A stretch of 64,000 nucleotides of DNA from Limnohabitans sp. Rim8. Its GTDB lineage: Bacteria; Pseudomonadota; Gammaproteobacteria; Burkholderiales; Burkholderiaceae_C. The position numbers and the translations under genes are program-made. Below, piece by piece: positions 42,259 to 50,979 of the stretch (the stretch's first letter is position 1; each line of letters opens with the position of its first letter). The notes beneath the pieces were generated by a model. It had not been told where the DNA came from. It worked only from the letters and a program-made list of their open reading frames with translations, and did no database searches. The stretch spans positions 62,001 to 126,000 of the forward strand of contig CAMDFK010000007.1 of NCBI GenBank assembly GCA_945897465.1. Direction: 5' to 3'.

Positions 42259-43530
42259 ATGGCAATCGTAGAAGTCAAAGTTCCCCAACTGTCCGAGTCC
42301 GTGGCCGAGGCCACCATGCTGCAGTGGAAAAAGAAAGTCGGCGACACCGTGGCCGCCGACGAGATCCTGATCGAGATCGAAACCGACAAGGTCGTCCTTG
42401 AAGTGCCCGCGCCTTCCGCTGGCGTGCTGTCTGAAATCATCCAAGGCGACGGTGCCACCGTGGCCGCCGAGCAACTGATCGCCCGCATCGACACCGATGG
42501 CAAAGTCGCCGCTGCGGCCCCGGCTGCCGCTGCTGCCCCAGCCGCCGCTGCACCAGCTGCCGCTGCACCAGCCCCTGCGACTGCTGCGCCAGCTGCCGCC
42601 ACAGGTGGCAACATGGCCGGTGTGGCCATGCCCGCCGCTGCCAAACTCATGGCCGACAACAGCCTGGCTGCAGGTTCTGTGGCAGGTTCTGGCAAAGACG
42701 GCCGCGTGACCAAGGGCGACGTGCTGGCCGCTGTGGCCGGTGGCGTGCAGACCACCGCCGCCGTGATCCCCACGGGTGTGCCCACCAAGGCCTTGCCGCA
42801 GGTGTCTGGCCCAGCCGTGGATTTGGGCGAGCGCCCAGAGCAGCGCGTGCCCATGACTCGCCTGCGCGCCCGCGTGGCCGAGCGTTTGCTGCAATCGCAG
42901 TCGACCAACGCCATCTTGACCACCTTCAACGAAATCAACATGGCCCCGGTCATGGAGATGCGCAAGCGCATGCAAGAGCGTTTCGAGAAGGAACACGGCT
43001 GCAAGCTGGGCTTCATGAGCTTCTTTGTCAAAGCCGCAGTGCACGCCCTGAAAAAATTCCCGGTCTTGAACGCCTCGGTCGACGGCAACGACATCGTCTA
43101 CCACGGCTATTTTGACATCGGTATCGCTGTGGGTTCGCCCCGTGGCCTGGTGGTGCCGATTTTGCGCAACGCCGACCAGATGAGCTTTGCCGACATCGAG
43201 AAAAAGATCGCCGAATTTGGCGTCAAGGCCCGTGACGGCAAGCTGGGCATGGAAGAGATGACCGGCGGCACTTTCTCGATCTCCAACGGTGGCACCTTCG
43301 GCTCCATGATGTCCACCCCGATCATCAACCCACCTCAGTCCGCGATTTTGGGCGTGCACGCGACCAAAGACCGCGCCATGGTGGAAAACGGCCAGGTGGT
43401 GGTTCGCCCTATGAACTATTTCGCTATGTCGTATGACCACCGCATCATCGACGGCCGCGAAGCCGTGCTGGGCCTGGTCGCCATGAAGGAAGCGCTGGAA
43501 GATCCAGCACGCTTGCTGTTCGACATCTAA
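42259..43530 (+). CDS. sucB: 2-oxoglutarate dehydrogenase E2, dihydrolipoyllysine succinyltransferase
   Basis: 423 aa. A single lipoyl domain (1-76, Lys44 in [12 protein letters not shown]), a very Ala/Pro-rich linker (about 80-120), the E1/E3-binding domain (about 125-160, [29 protein letters not shown]) and the catalytic domain (about 195-423) with the active-site [11 protein letters not shown] (His394). It transfers succinyl to CoA and forms the complex core. The N-terminal part is different from AceF, which has two lipoyl domains. It is in the sucA-sucB-lpd operon, 60 bases ahead of lpd. Confidence 0.98.
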   Translation: MAIVEVKVPQLSESVAEATMLQWKKKVGDTVAADEILIEIETDKVVLEVPAPSAGVLSEIIQGDGATVAAEQLIARIDTDGKVAAAAPAAAAAPAAAAPAAAAPAPATAAPAAATGGNMAGVAMPAAAKLMADNSLAAGSVAGSGKDGRVTKGDVLAAVAGGVQTTAAVIPTGVPTKALPQVSGPAVDLGERPEQRVPMTRLRARVAERLLQSQSTNAILTTFNEINMAPVMEMRKRMQERFEKEHGCKLGFMSFFVKAAVHALKKFPVLNASVDGNDIVYHGYFDIGIAVGSPRGLVVPILRNADQMSFADIEKKIAEFGVKARDGKLGMEEMTGGTFSISNGGTFGSMMSTPIINPPQSAILGVHATKDRAMVENGQVVVRPMNYFAMSYDHRIIDGREAVLGLVAMKEALEDPARLLFDI

Positions 43531-43547
43531 ATCCCCTTGTTTTGAAT

Positions 43548-43571
43548 GCCCCCTTTCCAGGGGGCGTTTTT
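43548..43571 (+). terminator. Hairpin with U-tract between sucB and lpd
   Basis: A 7-bp stem (GCCCCCT 43548-43554 with AGGGGGC 43559-43565), loop TTCC and GTTTTT (43566-43571) form a terminator-like structure 19 bases ahead of the lpd start codon. It may act as a partial terminator that lowers lpd expression relative to sucAB; stem and T-run are moderate. Confidence 0.6.
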
Positions 43572-43590
43572 CATCCAGAAGACATTCACC

Positions 43591-45018
43591 ATGAGCAAAC
43601 AATTCGACGTCGTTGTCATCGGCGGTGGCCCCGGTGGCTACATTGCAGCCATTCGCGCTGCCCAACTCGGTTTCCAGGTCGCCTGTATCGACGAATGGAA
43701 AAATGCAGCCGGTGGCCCAGCCCCTGGCGGCACCTGCACCAACGTGGGTTGCATCCCCTCCAAGGCGTTGCTGCAGTCCAGCGAGCACTTTGACCACGCC
43801 AACCACCACTTCGCCGAGCACGGCATCAGCGCCACGGGCGTGAAGATGGACGTGGCCAAGATGATCGCCCGCAAAGACACCGTGGTGAAGCAAAACAACG
43901 ATGGCATCTTGTACCTGCTGAAAAAGAACAAGGTCACGTTCTTCCACGGCCGTGGCAGTTTTGCGAGCAAGACTGAAGGCGGCTACACCATCCATGTGGC
44001 AGGCAAGGTCGAAGAGTCGATCACCGGCAAAAACATCATCATCGCCACCGGCTCCAACGCCCGCGCCTTGCCTGGCACCCCGTTTGACGAACTCAATGTG
44101 TTGTCCAACGACGGCGCCTTGCGTTTGGGCGCTGTGCCCAAGAAGCTTGCCCTGATTGGTTCTGGCGTGATCGGTCTGGAAATGGGTTCGGTCTGGCGCC
44201 GTCTGGGCGCAGAAGTCACCATACTCGAAGGTCTGCCCACATTCTTGGGCGCCGTCGATGAGCAAATCGCCAAAGAAGCCAAGAAGGCCTTTGACAAGCA
44301 GGGTTTGAAGATTGAGCTGGGCGTGAAAGTCGGCGAGATCGTTAATGGCAAGAAGGGTGTCACGGTCAACTACACCAACGCCAAGGGCGAAGCCGTGAAG
44401 CTGGACGCAGACAAGCTGATCATTTCGATCGGTCGCGTGCCCAACACCATCGGCCTGAACACCGAAGCTGTGGGGCTGCTGCTCGACGAGCGCGGCGCGG
44501 TGGTGGTGGACGCCGACTGCAAAACCAACCTGCCCGGCGTGTGGGCGGTGGGTGACGTGGTGCGTGGCCCGATGCTGGCGCACAAAGCCGAAGAAGAGGG
44601 TGTGGCGGTGGCCGAGCGCATCGCGGGCCAACACGGTCACGTCAACTTCAACACCATCCCTTGGGTCATCTACACCAGCCCCGAAATCGCTTGGGTGGGC
44701 CGCAATGAGCAGCAGCTCAAAGCCGACGGCGTGACCTACAAGGCAGGCTCTTTCCCGTTCCTGGCCAACGGCCGTGCACGCGCCTTGGGTGACACCACCG
44801 GCATGGTGAAGATGCTGGCCGACGCCACCACCGATGAAATCCTGGGCGTGCACATCGTGGGCCCACAAGCGTCCGAGCTGATCGCCGAAGCCGTGGTGGC
44901 CATGGAATTCCGCGCCAGCGCAGAAGACATTGCCCGCATCTGCCACGCGCACCCGTCTTTGAGCGAGTCCACCAAAGAGGCCGCTTTGGCGGTGGACAAG
45001 CGCAGCTTGAACTTCTAA
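43591..45018 (+). CDS. lpd: Dihydrolipoyl dehydrogenase (E3 of 2-oxoglutarate dehydrogenase)
   Basis: 475 aa from the ATG at 43591 ([28 protein letters not shown]); an upstream ATG at 43546 would start inside the hairpin and is not preferred. FAD-binding GGGPGGY, redox-active Cys49 and Cys54 in [19 protein letters not shown]-binding [16 protein letters not shown] motif [21 protein letters not shown], and the C-terminal HAHPSLSE with the catalytic His. Unlike LpdA it has no lipoyl domain, which suits the 2-oxoglutarate complex. It has its own RBS region (AGAAGAC) downstream of the hairpin. Two E3 genes in one genome is common in this group. Confidence 0.97.
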   Translation: MSKQFDVVVIGGGPGGYIAAIRAAQLGFQVACIDEWKNAAGGPAPGGTCTNVGCIPSKALLQSSEHFDHANHHFAEHGISATGVKMDVAKMIARKDTVVKQNNDGILYLLKKNKVTFFHGRGSFASKTEGGYTIHVAGKVEESITGKNIIIATGSNARALPGTPFDELNVLSNDGALRLGAVPKKLALIGSGVIGLEMGSVWRRLGAEVTILEGLPTFLGAVDEQIAKEAKKAFDKQGLKIELGVKVGEIVNGKKGVTVNYTNAKGEAVKLDADKLIISIGRVPNTIGLNTEAVGLLLDERGAVVVDADCKTNLPGVWAVGDVVRGPMLAHKAEEEGVAVAERIAGQHGHVNFNTIPWVIYTSPEIAWVGRNEQQLKADGVTYKAGSFPFLANGRARALGDTTGMVKMLADATTDEILGVHIVGPQASELIAEAVVAMEFRASAEDIARICHAHPSLSESTKEAALAVDKRSLNF

Positions 45019-45026
45019 GTCCTTGA

Positions 45027-45104
45027 CTCACCCGAAACTGCGGTTTTGGGTGAGTTGGGTTAAAGTGCCGCATCCCTGAAAACCCGGGCCTGGTCCCGGG
45101 TTTT
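45027..45104 (+). terminator. Two successive hairpins between lpd and zapE
   Basis: The first (CTCACCCGAAAC 45027-45038 with 45043-45054, one G-U pair) is a 12-bp stem directly after the lpd stop without a T-run. The second (AAAACCCGGG 45079-45088 with CCCGGGTTTT 45095-45104) is a 10-bp perfect palindrome with A and T tracts, a bidirectional terminator. It ends 27 bases before the zapE ATG. Confidence 0.7.
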
Positions 45105-45131
45105 GTGATTGAATTGAAGAGCAAGCCACCC

Positions 45132-46229
45132 ATGTCCGTTCGTGAAGTTTACGAAGAAGAACTCCTAAAACGGGGCTACCAAAGCGACCCCGCGCAACTG
45201 CGGGCCATCGAGGCACTGGATCGCTGCGCCAAGGAATGGGCCGCTTACAGTTTCAAGCGCTCAGGCCTGCTGGCCAAGTTCCTGAGCCGCCCGGAGATCC
45301 CCAAAGGCGTCTACATGTTTGGTGGGGTGGGGCGCGGCAAGAGTTTTTTGATGGACTGCTTTTTTGCGGCCGTGCCCATCGAGCGCAAAACCCGTCTGCA
45401 CTTTCACGAGTTCATGCGCGAGGTGCACCGCGAACTGGCCGTGATCCAAGGCACCGTCAACCCGCTCGACGAGCTGGGCAAACGCATGGCCAAGCGCTAC
45501 CAGCTCATTTGCTTCGATGAATTCCATGTGGCCGACATCACCGACGCCATGATCTTGCACCGCCTGCTGGTGGCGCTGTTTGACAACGGTGTGGGCTTTG
45601 TCACCACCTCCAACTTCGAGCCCGACGGCCTGTACCCCGACGGTCTGCACCGCGACCGTATATTGCCTGCCATCGCATTGTTGAACCAGCGCATGCGGGT
45701 GCTCAATGTGGACAACGGCACCGACTACCGCCGCCGCACGCTGGAGATGGTCAAGCTCTACCACTCGCCTTTGGGCGAGCTGGCCGATGCCGAGATGAAC
45801 GATGCCTTCAACCGCTTGGCCACTGGGCCGGACGAAGACCCGGTGCTGCACATCGAGGCGCGCGACATCACCGCCAAGCGCCGAGCGGGTGATGTGGTCT
45901 GGTTTGACTTTCGAGCCATTTGTGGTGGTCCTCGTTCGCAAAACGACTACCTTGAAATCGCCACGCAGTACCACACGGTGCTGCTGAGCAACGTGCCGCA
46001 CATGCCGGTGAGCATGGCGTCCGAGGCGCGGCGCTTCACCTGGTTGATCGACGTGCTGTACGACCGCCGGGTCAAGCTGATCATGTCGGCCGCGGTGCCA
46101 CCCGAAGGCTTGTACACCTCGGGCCCCATGTCACACGAGTTTCCGCGCACCGTCTCGCGCCTGCACGAGATGCAGTCGAGCGAGTTTCTGGCGCTGGCGC
46201 ACCGCACCGTGGACACGCAGCTCACATGA
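45132..46229 (+). CDS. zapE: ZapE, AFG1-like cell-division ATPase
   Basis: 365 aa from the ATG at 45132 (MSVREVYEEELLKRGYQSDPAQLRAI); a GTG at 45105 is in frame but inside the terminator stem's edge and less likely. Walker A GGVGRGKSFLMDCFF, Walker B ICFDEFHVADITDAMIL and sensor region VTTSNFEPDGLYPDGLHRDRILPAI identify the AFG1/ZapE P-loop family. ZapE is an FtsZ-interacting ATPase required for division under some conditions. It is first in a run of genes with 4-base overlaps (next gene starts at 46226), so the following genes are likely to be translationally coupled to it. Confidence 0.92.
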   Translation: MSVREVYEEELLKRGYQSDPAQLRAIEALDRCAKEWAAYSFKRSGLLAKFLSRPEIPKGVYMFGGVGRGKSFLMDCFFAAVPIERKTRLHFHEFMREVHRELAVIQGTVNPLDELGKRMAKRYQLICFDEFHVADITDAMILHRLLVALFDNGVGFVTTSNFEPDGLYPDGLHRDRILPAIALLNQRMRVLNVDNGTDYRRRTLEMVKLYHSPLGELADAEMNDAFNRLATGPDEDPVLHIEARDITAKRRAGDVVWFDFRAICGGPRSQNDYLEIATQYHTVLLSNVPHMPVSMASEARRFTWLIDVLYDRRVKLIMSAAVPPEGLYTSGPMSHEFPRTVSRLHEMQSSEFLALAHRTVDTQLT

Positions 46230-46714
46230 CACGCGGACATCTGCGCGGATTTTTGCACGGACCTGTGCGTGGGTCTTGCGGCTTGGTGCTGGGCCTGTTG
46301 ACGCTGTGGGCTGCCCAGGCGCAAACGGCGCAAGACCCGTCCAAGCTGCTTGCCCCGCCACCGGGTGTGCCGCTCACCGCGCCAACCTCTGCCGAAACAC
46401 CCCAAGCCTTGCAAAGCGGCGCGCAGGCAGCGCCCAAGACGGATGAGTTGCCCGAGGCCATCGCCCGTCAGCGGCAGGTGCTGGCAGCGCAACGCAGTGC
46501 CATAGGCCAGGCAGAAGCGCAGCAGCAGGCCGGGTGCTGGCAAAAGTTTGCCGTCAATGCTTGTTTGAATGAGGCGCGCCGCGTCCGAAGGCAGGCGCTG
46601 GAGCCGTTGCGCCAGCAAGAGCTGGCCCTGAACGCCCAAGAGCGTTTGTGGCGCACCGAGCAGCGCGAGCGGCGACTGCAGGGCAAACAAACCGAAGGCC
46701 GGGACACACCATGA
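46226..46714 (+). CDS. Hypothetical exported protein with coiled coil
   Basis: 162 aa. I do not recognise a family. The N-terminus (about 12-32, GPVRGSCGLVLGLLTLWAAQAQT) looks like a signal peptide ending at AQA, followed by a Pro/Ala-rich stretch (LLAPPPGVPLTAPTSAETPQ), then a Gln/Arg/Glu-rich helical part with a CWQKFAVNACLNEARRVRRQALEPLRQQE segment (two Cys that may form a disulfide). The ATG overlaps the zapE stop by 4 bases and its stop overlaps the next gene by 4 bases, so it is translated in the zapE run. Similar short exported proteins sit next to zapE in related genomes (recollection). Confidence 0.55.
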   Translation: MTRGHLRGFLHGPVRGSCGLVLGLLTLWAAQAQTAQDPSKLLAPPPGVPLTAPTSAETPQALQSGAQAAPKTDELPEAIARQRQVLAAQRSAIGQAEAQQQAGCWQKFAVNACLNEARRVRRQALEPLRQQELALNAQERLWRTEQRERRLQGKQTEGRDTP

Positions 46715-46953
46715 GCGTGGACAAACCCAGCGATGCCAAGCCCAGCGCTGCGATGGATTTGCGCTCCCCGCAGCGCCAGCTGATCGAGTGGCAAATCGAG
46801 CATGCCGACCTGGACGCACTGATCGACCAAGCCGCAGCAGCGCCAGGGCACTTGGATGATTTGCGCCTGCGCCGGATGAAAAAGCGTCGCTTGGCCTTGC
46901 GTGACCAGATGGTCAGCCTGCAAGCGCAGCTGACCCCCAAGGAGCCCGCTTGA
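46711..46953 (+). CDS. YdcH/DUF465-like small protein
   Basis: 80 aa from the ATG at 46711, overlapping the preceding stop by 4 bases. Residues about 20-75 (RQLIEWQIEHADLDALIDQ, then DDLRLRRMKKRRLALRDQMVSLQAQL) have the Leu/His/Lys pattern of the DUF465/YdcH family, a short helical hairpin. Function unknown. Its last codons overlap the TTG start of the DinG-type gene (46950), so all four genes from zapE are coupled. Confidence 0.65.
   Translation: MSVDKPSDAKPSAAMDLRSPQRQLIEWQIEHADLDALIDQAAAAPGHLDDLRLRRMKKRRLALRDQMVSLQAQLTPKEPA
46939..46952 (+). promoter_or_regulatory. Ribosome-binding site deciding a TTG start for the DinG-family gene
   Basis: AAGGAG (46939-46944) lies 5 bases ahead of the TTG at 46950-46952, which overlaps the stop of the upstream small gene (TTGA). 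No ATG fits the conserved N-terminus, so a TTG start is the best reading. Confidence 0.65.
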
Positions 46954-49088
46954 ACAGGCTGGACCAGCAGGTTGCCGATGTCCTGTCCACCCATGGGGTG
47001 CTGGCGCAAAAAGTGCCCGGTTTTCAGCCCCGGCAGGGCCAGTCCGACATGGCCATGGCCGTCAGCCGCACGGTGCAGGATGGCGGACAACTCGTGGTGG
47101 AGGCGGGCACAGGCACAGGCAAAACCTATGCTTACCTGGTGCCAGTTTTGCTCAGCGGTCAGCGGGCGCTGGTGTCCACCGCCACCAAGGCACTGCAAGA
47201 CCAATTGTTTTCACGCGACATCCCGCGCCTGGTGGAGGTACTGGGTTTGCCCGTTCGTGTGGCCTTGCTCAAAGGGCGATCCAACTACCTGTGCCTGCAC
47301 CGCATGGAGCAAGCCCGGCACAGCCCCGAGTCAGCCCAGCCCGGTGCGCAAAAAGCCTTGGCCAAGATCGAGATTTGGGCGCAGTCCACCCGCACGGGCG
47401 ACATGGCCGAGCTGACGGGCCTGGACGAGCGCTCCTCCTTGTGGCCATTGGTCACCTCCACCCGCGACAACTGCCTGGGATCGAATTGCCCGCGCTACCG
47501 GGCTTGCCATGTGAACCTGGCCCGCAAAGAAGCCATGGCTTCGGATGTGGTGGTCATCAACCACCATTTGTTTTTTGCCGACTTGTCGGTGCGTGAATCG
47601 GGCGTGGCCGAGTTGCTGCCCACGGTGCGTGTGACGGTGTTCGACGAAGCCCATCAGCTCAATGAGATCGGGGTCAACTTTCTGGGCAAGCAACTGTCGA
47701 CGGTGCAATTGCACGAGTTGGTGCGCGACGTCTTGGCCACAGGTTTGCAATTGGCGCGAGGTCTCGTCGATTGGCAGGCCCTGAGCGCAGGCCTTGAAAA
47801 AGCCGCACGCGATTGGCGACTGGCCGCGGGCATGCACCGCGGCTCGGTGCGCTTGCGCTGGAGCGACCAACACCCCGAGGGTGTGGAGCCCAGCGAATGG
47901 GACGCGGCTTTTCAGGCGGTGACGCAGGCGTTGGCCCATCTGCAAAATGGTCTGGACATGGTCAGTGAGCTGGCCCCGGATTTTCAGCGACTGGGCGACC
48001 GCACCCGGGAGCTGTTGCAGCGAGCGGCCTTGTTTGCCGACACGCCCAACCCCGAAGGCGTGCGCTGGGCCGAGGTCAGTACGCAGTTGCGCCTGATGGA
48101 ATCGCCCTTGGACATTGCACAGGCTTTTTCTGCCCTGACCCGTCCAGTGTCACTTGCGCCGCCCAGAGATGCTGACTCTGGCACTGCCCTGGGGCCTGAT
48201 GTCGATCACGATTCGCTGGAGGCCTTGATGGCCGCAGACCCTCGACACGCGGGTGGCGAAGCCATGGCAGGGCCTGCGGATGGCGTGGGTCAGCGGGCCT
48301 GGATTTTCACCTCGGCCACTTTGGGGGACGAGCCGAGCTTGCGCTGGTTCACCGAGCCTTGTGGCCTGAGTTCGGCCGAGGTCATGCAGGTGGACAGCCC
48401 TTTTGACTATGCCCAGCAAGCGGCCTTGTATGTACCGCCCCACCTGCCGCGCCCGGGTGACCCGGCTCACGCCCGCCAAGTGGCCGCTTTGGTGCTGGAG
48501 GCCTTGGCCATTTTGGGTGGCCGAACGCTGGTGCTCACCACCACCTTGAACACCATGCGCAGCATTGGCGAGCAACTGCAAGCGCAGTGCCAGGGGAGTG
48601 TGGAAGTGCTGGTGCAAGGCCAAAGCCCCAAGCGCCGTTTGATGGAACGCTTTCGCGAAGGTGGCGGTTTGGGTGATGCGCAGGGCCGCACGGGTTGTGT
48701 GCTGGTGGCCTCTGCTTCGTTTTGGGAAGGCTTTGATGTGCCCGGTGACGCGCTGCAGCTGGTGGTCATCGACAAGCTGCCGTTTCCGCCGCCGGGTGAC
48801 CCGCTGTTTGAGGCCCGCAGCCAGCGCATCACGCAGCAGGGCAAAAGCGCTTTTGCCGACCATGCCTTGCCCGAGGCCGCGGTGTCACTCAAACAGGGGG
48901 CAGGGCGCTTGATCCGCAGCGAATCAGATCGCGGCATTTTGGTGGTCTGTGACAACCGGCTCAGCACCATGTCCTATGGTCGCCGCCTGGTGCGGGGTTT
49001 GCCCGCCATGCGTCGCTTGGAAGACCATGCGGCTTTTCTGGACGCGCTGCGTCAACTCACCACAACCGCCAACCCCCCGAGCGCTTGA
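46950..49088 (+). CDS. DinG/YoaA-family ATP-dependent DNA helicase
   Basis: 712 aa from the TTG at 46950 (see the ribosome-binding site entry). Motif I EAGTGTGKTYAYLVPVLLSG, motif Ia/II region with Cys cluster (SNYLCLHRM, then CLGSNCPRYRACHVNLARKE) that would hold an iron-sulfur cluster, DEAH-like VFDEAHQLNEIG, and motifs V/VI (SFWEGFDVPGD, QGAGRLIRSESDRG). The family unwinds DNA structures including R-loops and G-quadruplexes. It is YoaA/DinG subgroup by the cysteine spacing. It ends by overlapping the convergent bamD gene by 32 bases. Confidence 0.9.
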   Translation: MNRLDQQVADVLSTHGVLAQKVPGFQPRQGQSDMAMAVSRTVQDGGQLVVEAGTGTGKTYAYLVPVLLSGQRALVSTATKALQDQLFSRDIPRLVEVLGLPVRVALLKGRSNYLCLHRMEQARHSPESAQPGAQKALAKIEIWAQSTRTGDMAELTGLDERSSLWPLVTSTRDNCLGSNCPRYRACHVNLARKEAMASDVVVINHHLFFADLSVRESGVAELLPTVRVTVFDEAHQLNEIGVNFLGKQLSTVQLHELVRDVLATGLQLARGLVDWQALSAGLEKAARDWRLAAGMHRGSVRLRWSDQHPEGVEPSEWDAAFQAVTQALAHLQNGLDMVSELAPDFQRLGDRTRELLQRAALFADTPNPEGVRWAEVSTQLRLMESPLDIAQAFSALTRPVSLAPPRDADSGTALGPDVDHDSLEALMAADPRHAGGEAMAGPADGVGQRAWIFTSATLGDEPSLRWFTEPCGLSSAEVMQVDSPFDYAQQAALYVPPHLPRPGDPAHARQVAALVLEALAILGGRTLVLTTTLNTMRSIGEQLQAQCQGSVEVLVQGQSPKRRLMERFREGGGLGDAQGRTGCVLVASASFWEGFDVPGDALQLVVIDKLPFPPPGDPLFEARSQRITQQGKSAFADHALPEAAVSLKQGAGRLIRSESDRGILVVCDNRLSTMSYGRRLVRGLPAMRRLEDHAAFLDALRQLTTTANPPSA

Positions 49089-49866
49089 CCTCGGCCCCAT
49101 CGGTGAGCAAAAAGGCCGACTTGGGGAAGTTGGTCTGCAGCACGCGCCGGGCGTCGTTGCTCAGTGCCATCATGCCCATGGCCTTGTAGGAGTTGACCAA
49201 AATCGCCAGTGCTTCTTCAAGGGCAGGCACACCCTGGTAATCGGCAATGGCTTGCTGCGCCCGGTTGATGGCGGCCACGTGCGCCCCTCGGCTGGCGTAG
49301 TAGCGGGCCACATGCACCTCATAAGCGGCCAGTGAGTTGACGATGTGCGTCATGCGCTGGCGTGCATCGGCGCTGTATTTGGAGTCAGGAAAGCGTGTGC
49401 TCAATTCGCGAAACGCTTCAAACGAATCTTTGGCGGCCTTTTGATCGCGCTCCGACAGGTCCTGCCGTGTGATGAACGAGAACATGCCCAGGTTGTCGTT
49501 GAAGTTGACCAGACCTTTGAGGTAGAGGGCGTAATCAATGGCCGGGCTGGTCGGGTGCAGTCGGATGAAGCGGTCCAGGGTGGCCACGGCCTGGATTTTG
49601 TCGCCGGTTTTGTACTGGGCAAAGGCCTTGTCAATCTGGGCTTGCTGGGCCAGCGCAGTGCCAGCTGCGCGGCCTTCCAGTTTTTCGTAGTAGCCAATGG
49701 CCTTGTCCCAAGCGCCAGCGTTCACCTCGTCACGGGCTTCGCTGTAGATTTTTTCAGGGGTCCAACCCGCTGTGGGATCCTTGGGGTTGTTCGCGCAGCC
49801 GCTCAGAAAGAGTCCTGTGGCCAAAACCAGGCCGACTGGAACCATCGATAATCTGAAGCTTTGCAT
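49057..49866 (-). CDS. bamD: Outer-membrane assembly lipoprotein BamD
   Basis: 269 aa from the ATG at 49866 (MQSFRLSMVPVG; the ATG at 49875 is a close alternative). A lipoprotein signal ends in FLSGC with Cys24 as lipidation site. The mature part has five TPR-like repeats, with GWTPEKIYSEARDEVNAGAWDKAIGYYEKLEGR in the first. BamD is the essential partner of BamA in folding outer-membrane proteins. It shares its 50-base start region with the divergent rluD gene. Its 3' end overlaps the 3' end of the DinG-family gene on the other strand by 32 bases. Confidence 0.94.
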   Translation of the reverse strand: MQSFRLSMVPVGLVLATGLFLSGCANNPKDPTAGWTPEKIYSEARDEVNAGAWDKAIGYYEKLEGRAAGTALAQQAQIDKAFAQYKTGDKIQAVATLDRFIRLHPTSPAIDYALYLKGLVNFNDNLGMFSFITRQDLSERDQKAAKDSFEAFRELSTRFPDSKYSADARQRMTHIVNSLAAYEVHVARYYASRGAHVAAINRAQQAIADYQGVPALEEALAILVNSYKAMGMMALSNDARRVLQTNFPKSAFLLTDGAEVKRSGGWRLW

Positions 49867-49895
49867 CTGTGGCACCTTGATTGTTGAACCCTTTG

Positions 49896-49901
49896 ATTAT
49901 A
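49896..49901 (-). promoter_or_regulatory. -10 element for bamD (overlapping the rluD promoter region)
   Basis: On the minus strand, positions 49901-49896 read TATAAT, a perfect -10; the -35 region is poor. The transcript would begin about 20 bases ahead of the bamD ATG (49866). The same GATTATATC sequence also contains a plausible plus-strand -10 (TATATC 49898-49903) for rluD, so the two promoters overlap. Confidence 0.4.
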
Positions 49902-49916
49902 TCGACCGACCCCGAA

Positions 49917-50909
49917 ATGAATGACCCTGGCGAGCTGCCGGAAGAGGTCGAGCCCTTGCTGGAATCTTCGCAAGAAGAGGTGCGTGTGGCGGCAGTTCCG
50001 GTGGCTTTGCATGGTCAGCGTCTGGATCGCGTGTTGGCGCAGTTGGTGCCGGAGTTTTCACGCAGTTATTTGCAGCAACTCATTGAGCAAGGCGAAGCGC
50101 TCATCGATGGCCGCTTCACCACCAAGGTCTCGGCCAAGGTCAGGCTGGGGCACCAGCTGCAAATCACCTTGCGGGCCACGCCGCAGTCACAGGCTTTTGT
50201 GCCCGAAGCGATGCCGATTGAGGTGGTGTACGAAGACGAGCACCTGCGGGTGATCCACAAACCGGCGGGTCTGGTGGTGCATCCCGCCCCGGGCAACTGG
50301 CGCGGCACCTTGCTCAATGGTTTGTTGGCGATCGACCCCAAAGCCTTTGAGGTGCCCCGCGCTGGCATCGTGCACCGGCTGGACAAGGACACCAGCGGCT
50401 TGATGGTGGTGGCCCGCACGCGCCAGGCCATGGACGCGCTGGTCTCGCAAATTGCGGCGCGTGAAGTGCACCGCCAGTACCTGGCCTTGGCGCACAAAAA
50501 CTGGACGGGCCCCTCGCCGCGCACGCTCGAAGCGGCCATTGGCCGTGACCCGGCCAACCGCCTGCGCATGGCCGTGGTGGACCTGAGCCATCAGTCGGGC
50601 AAAACGGCGGCCACGACCTTCGACCTGCTGGACCAAGGCGAACGCTGCTGCCTGGTCCAATGCACTTTGCACACCGGGCGCACGCACCAGATCCGGGTGC
50701 ACATGGCGCACCTGGGGCACCCACTGCTGGGCGACGCGGTGTATGGCGGTATGCCTTTGGGCGGCATGAGTCGCCAAGCCTTGCATGCCTGGAGACTGGC
50801 TTTTGAGCACCCCATCACCGGGGAGCGCATCGACCTGACATCGGATTGGCCCGAGGACATGGCCCAGGCCCTGCAAAATTTGGGCCTCAGTTACAATCAA
50901 TCCCCATGA
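49917..50909 (+). CDS. rluD: 23S rRNA pseudouridine synthase RluD
   Basis: 330 aa from the ATG at 49917 (MNDPGELPEEVEPLL); a TTG frame start at 49881 lies in the shared promoter and is unlikely. An S4-like domain (about 33-95, RLDRVLAQLVPEFSRSYLQQLIEQGEALIDG) precedes the catalytic domain with HRLDKDTSGLMVVARTRQAM (catalytic Asp in the HRLD motif) and LHTGRTHQIRVHMAHLGHPLLGD. It makes pseudouridines 1911/1915/1917 in helix 69 of 23S rRNA. It diverges from bamD and is followed by two mini-terminators before scpB. Confidence 0.93.
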   Translation: MNDPGELPEEVEPLLESSQEEVRVAAVPVALHGQRLDRVLAQLVPEFSRSYLQQLIEQGEALIDGRFTTKVSAKVRLGHQLQITLRATPQSQAFVPEAMPIEVVYEDEHLRVIHKPAGLVVHPAPGNWRGTLLNGLLAIDPKAFEVPRAGIVHRLDKDTSGLMVVARTRQAMDALVSQIAAREVHRQYLALAHKNWTGPSPRTLEAAIGRDPANRLRMAVVDLSHQSGKTAATTFDLLDQGERCCLVQCTLHTGRTHQIRVHMAHLGHPLLGDAVYGGMPLGGMSRQALHAWRLAFEHPITGERIDLTSDWPEDMAQALQNLGLSYNQSP

Positions 50910-50979
50910 AGCGACGCTGAAGCCCTTTGGGCTGAGCCCAGTTCTGGGGTTCTTTTTCAGTGAACAGTTTCATTTCGAC

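Noticed and set aside
42500-42615. Repeated GCTGCACCAGCC-like units in sucB, looking like a tandem repeat
   Set aside because: It is the Ala/Pro-rich flexible linker that every E2 protein has; the low-complexity DNA follows from the protein need.
42205-44952. A very long antisense open frame (about 915 codons) opposite sucB and lpd
   Set aside because: It lies fully opposite two clearly identified genes, has His/Gly-rich composition typical of a high-GC shadow frame, and matches no family.
50941-50975. A possible terminator at the end of rluD (CCCAGTTCTGGG then TTCTTTTT)
   Set aside because: The stem is only four base pairs, too weak next to the duplicated mini-terminator that follows.
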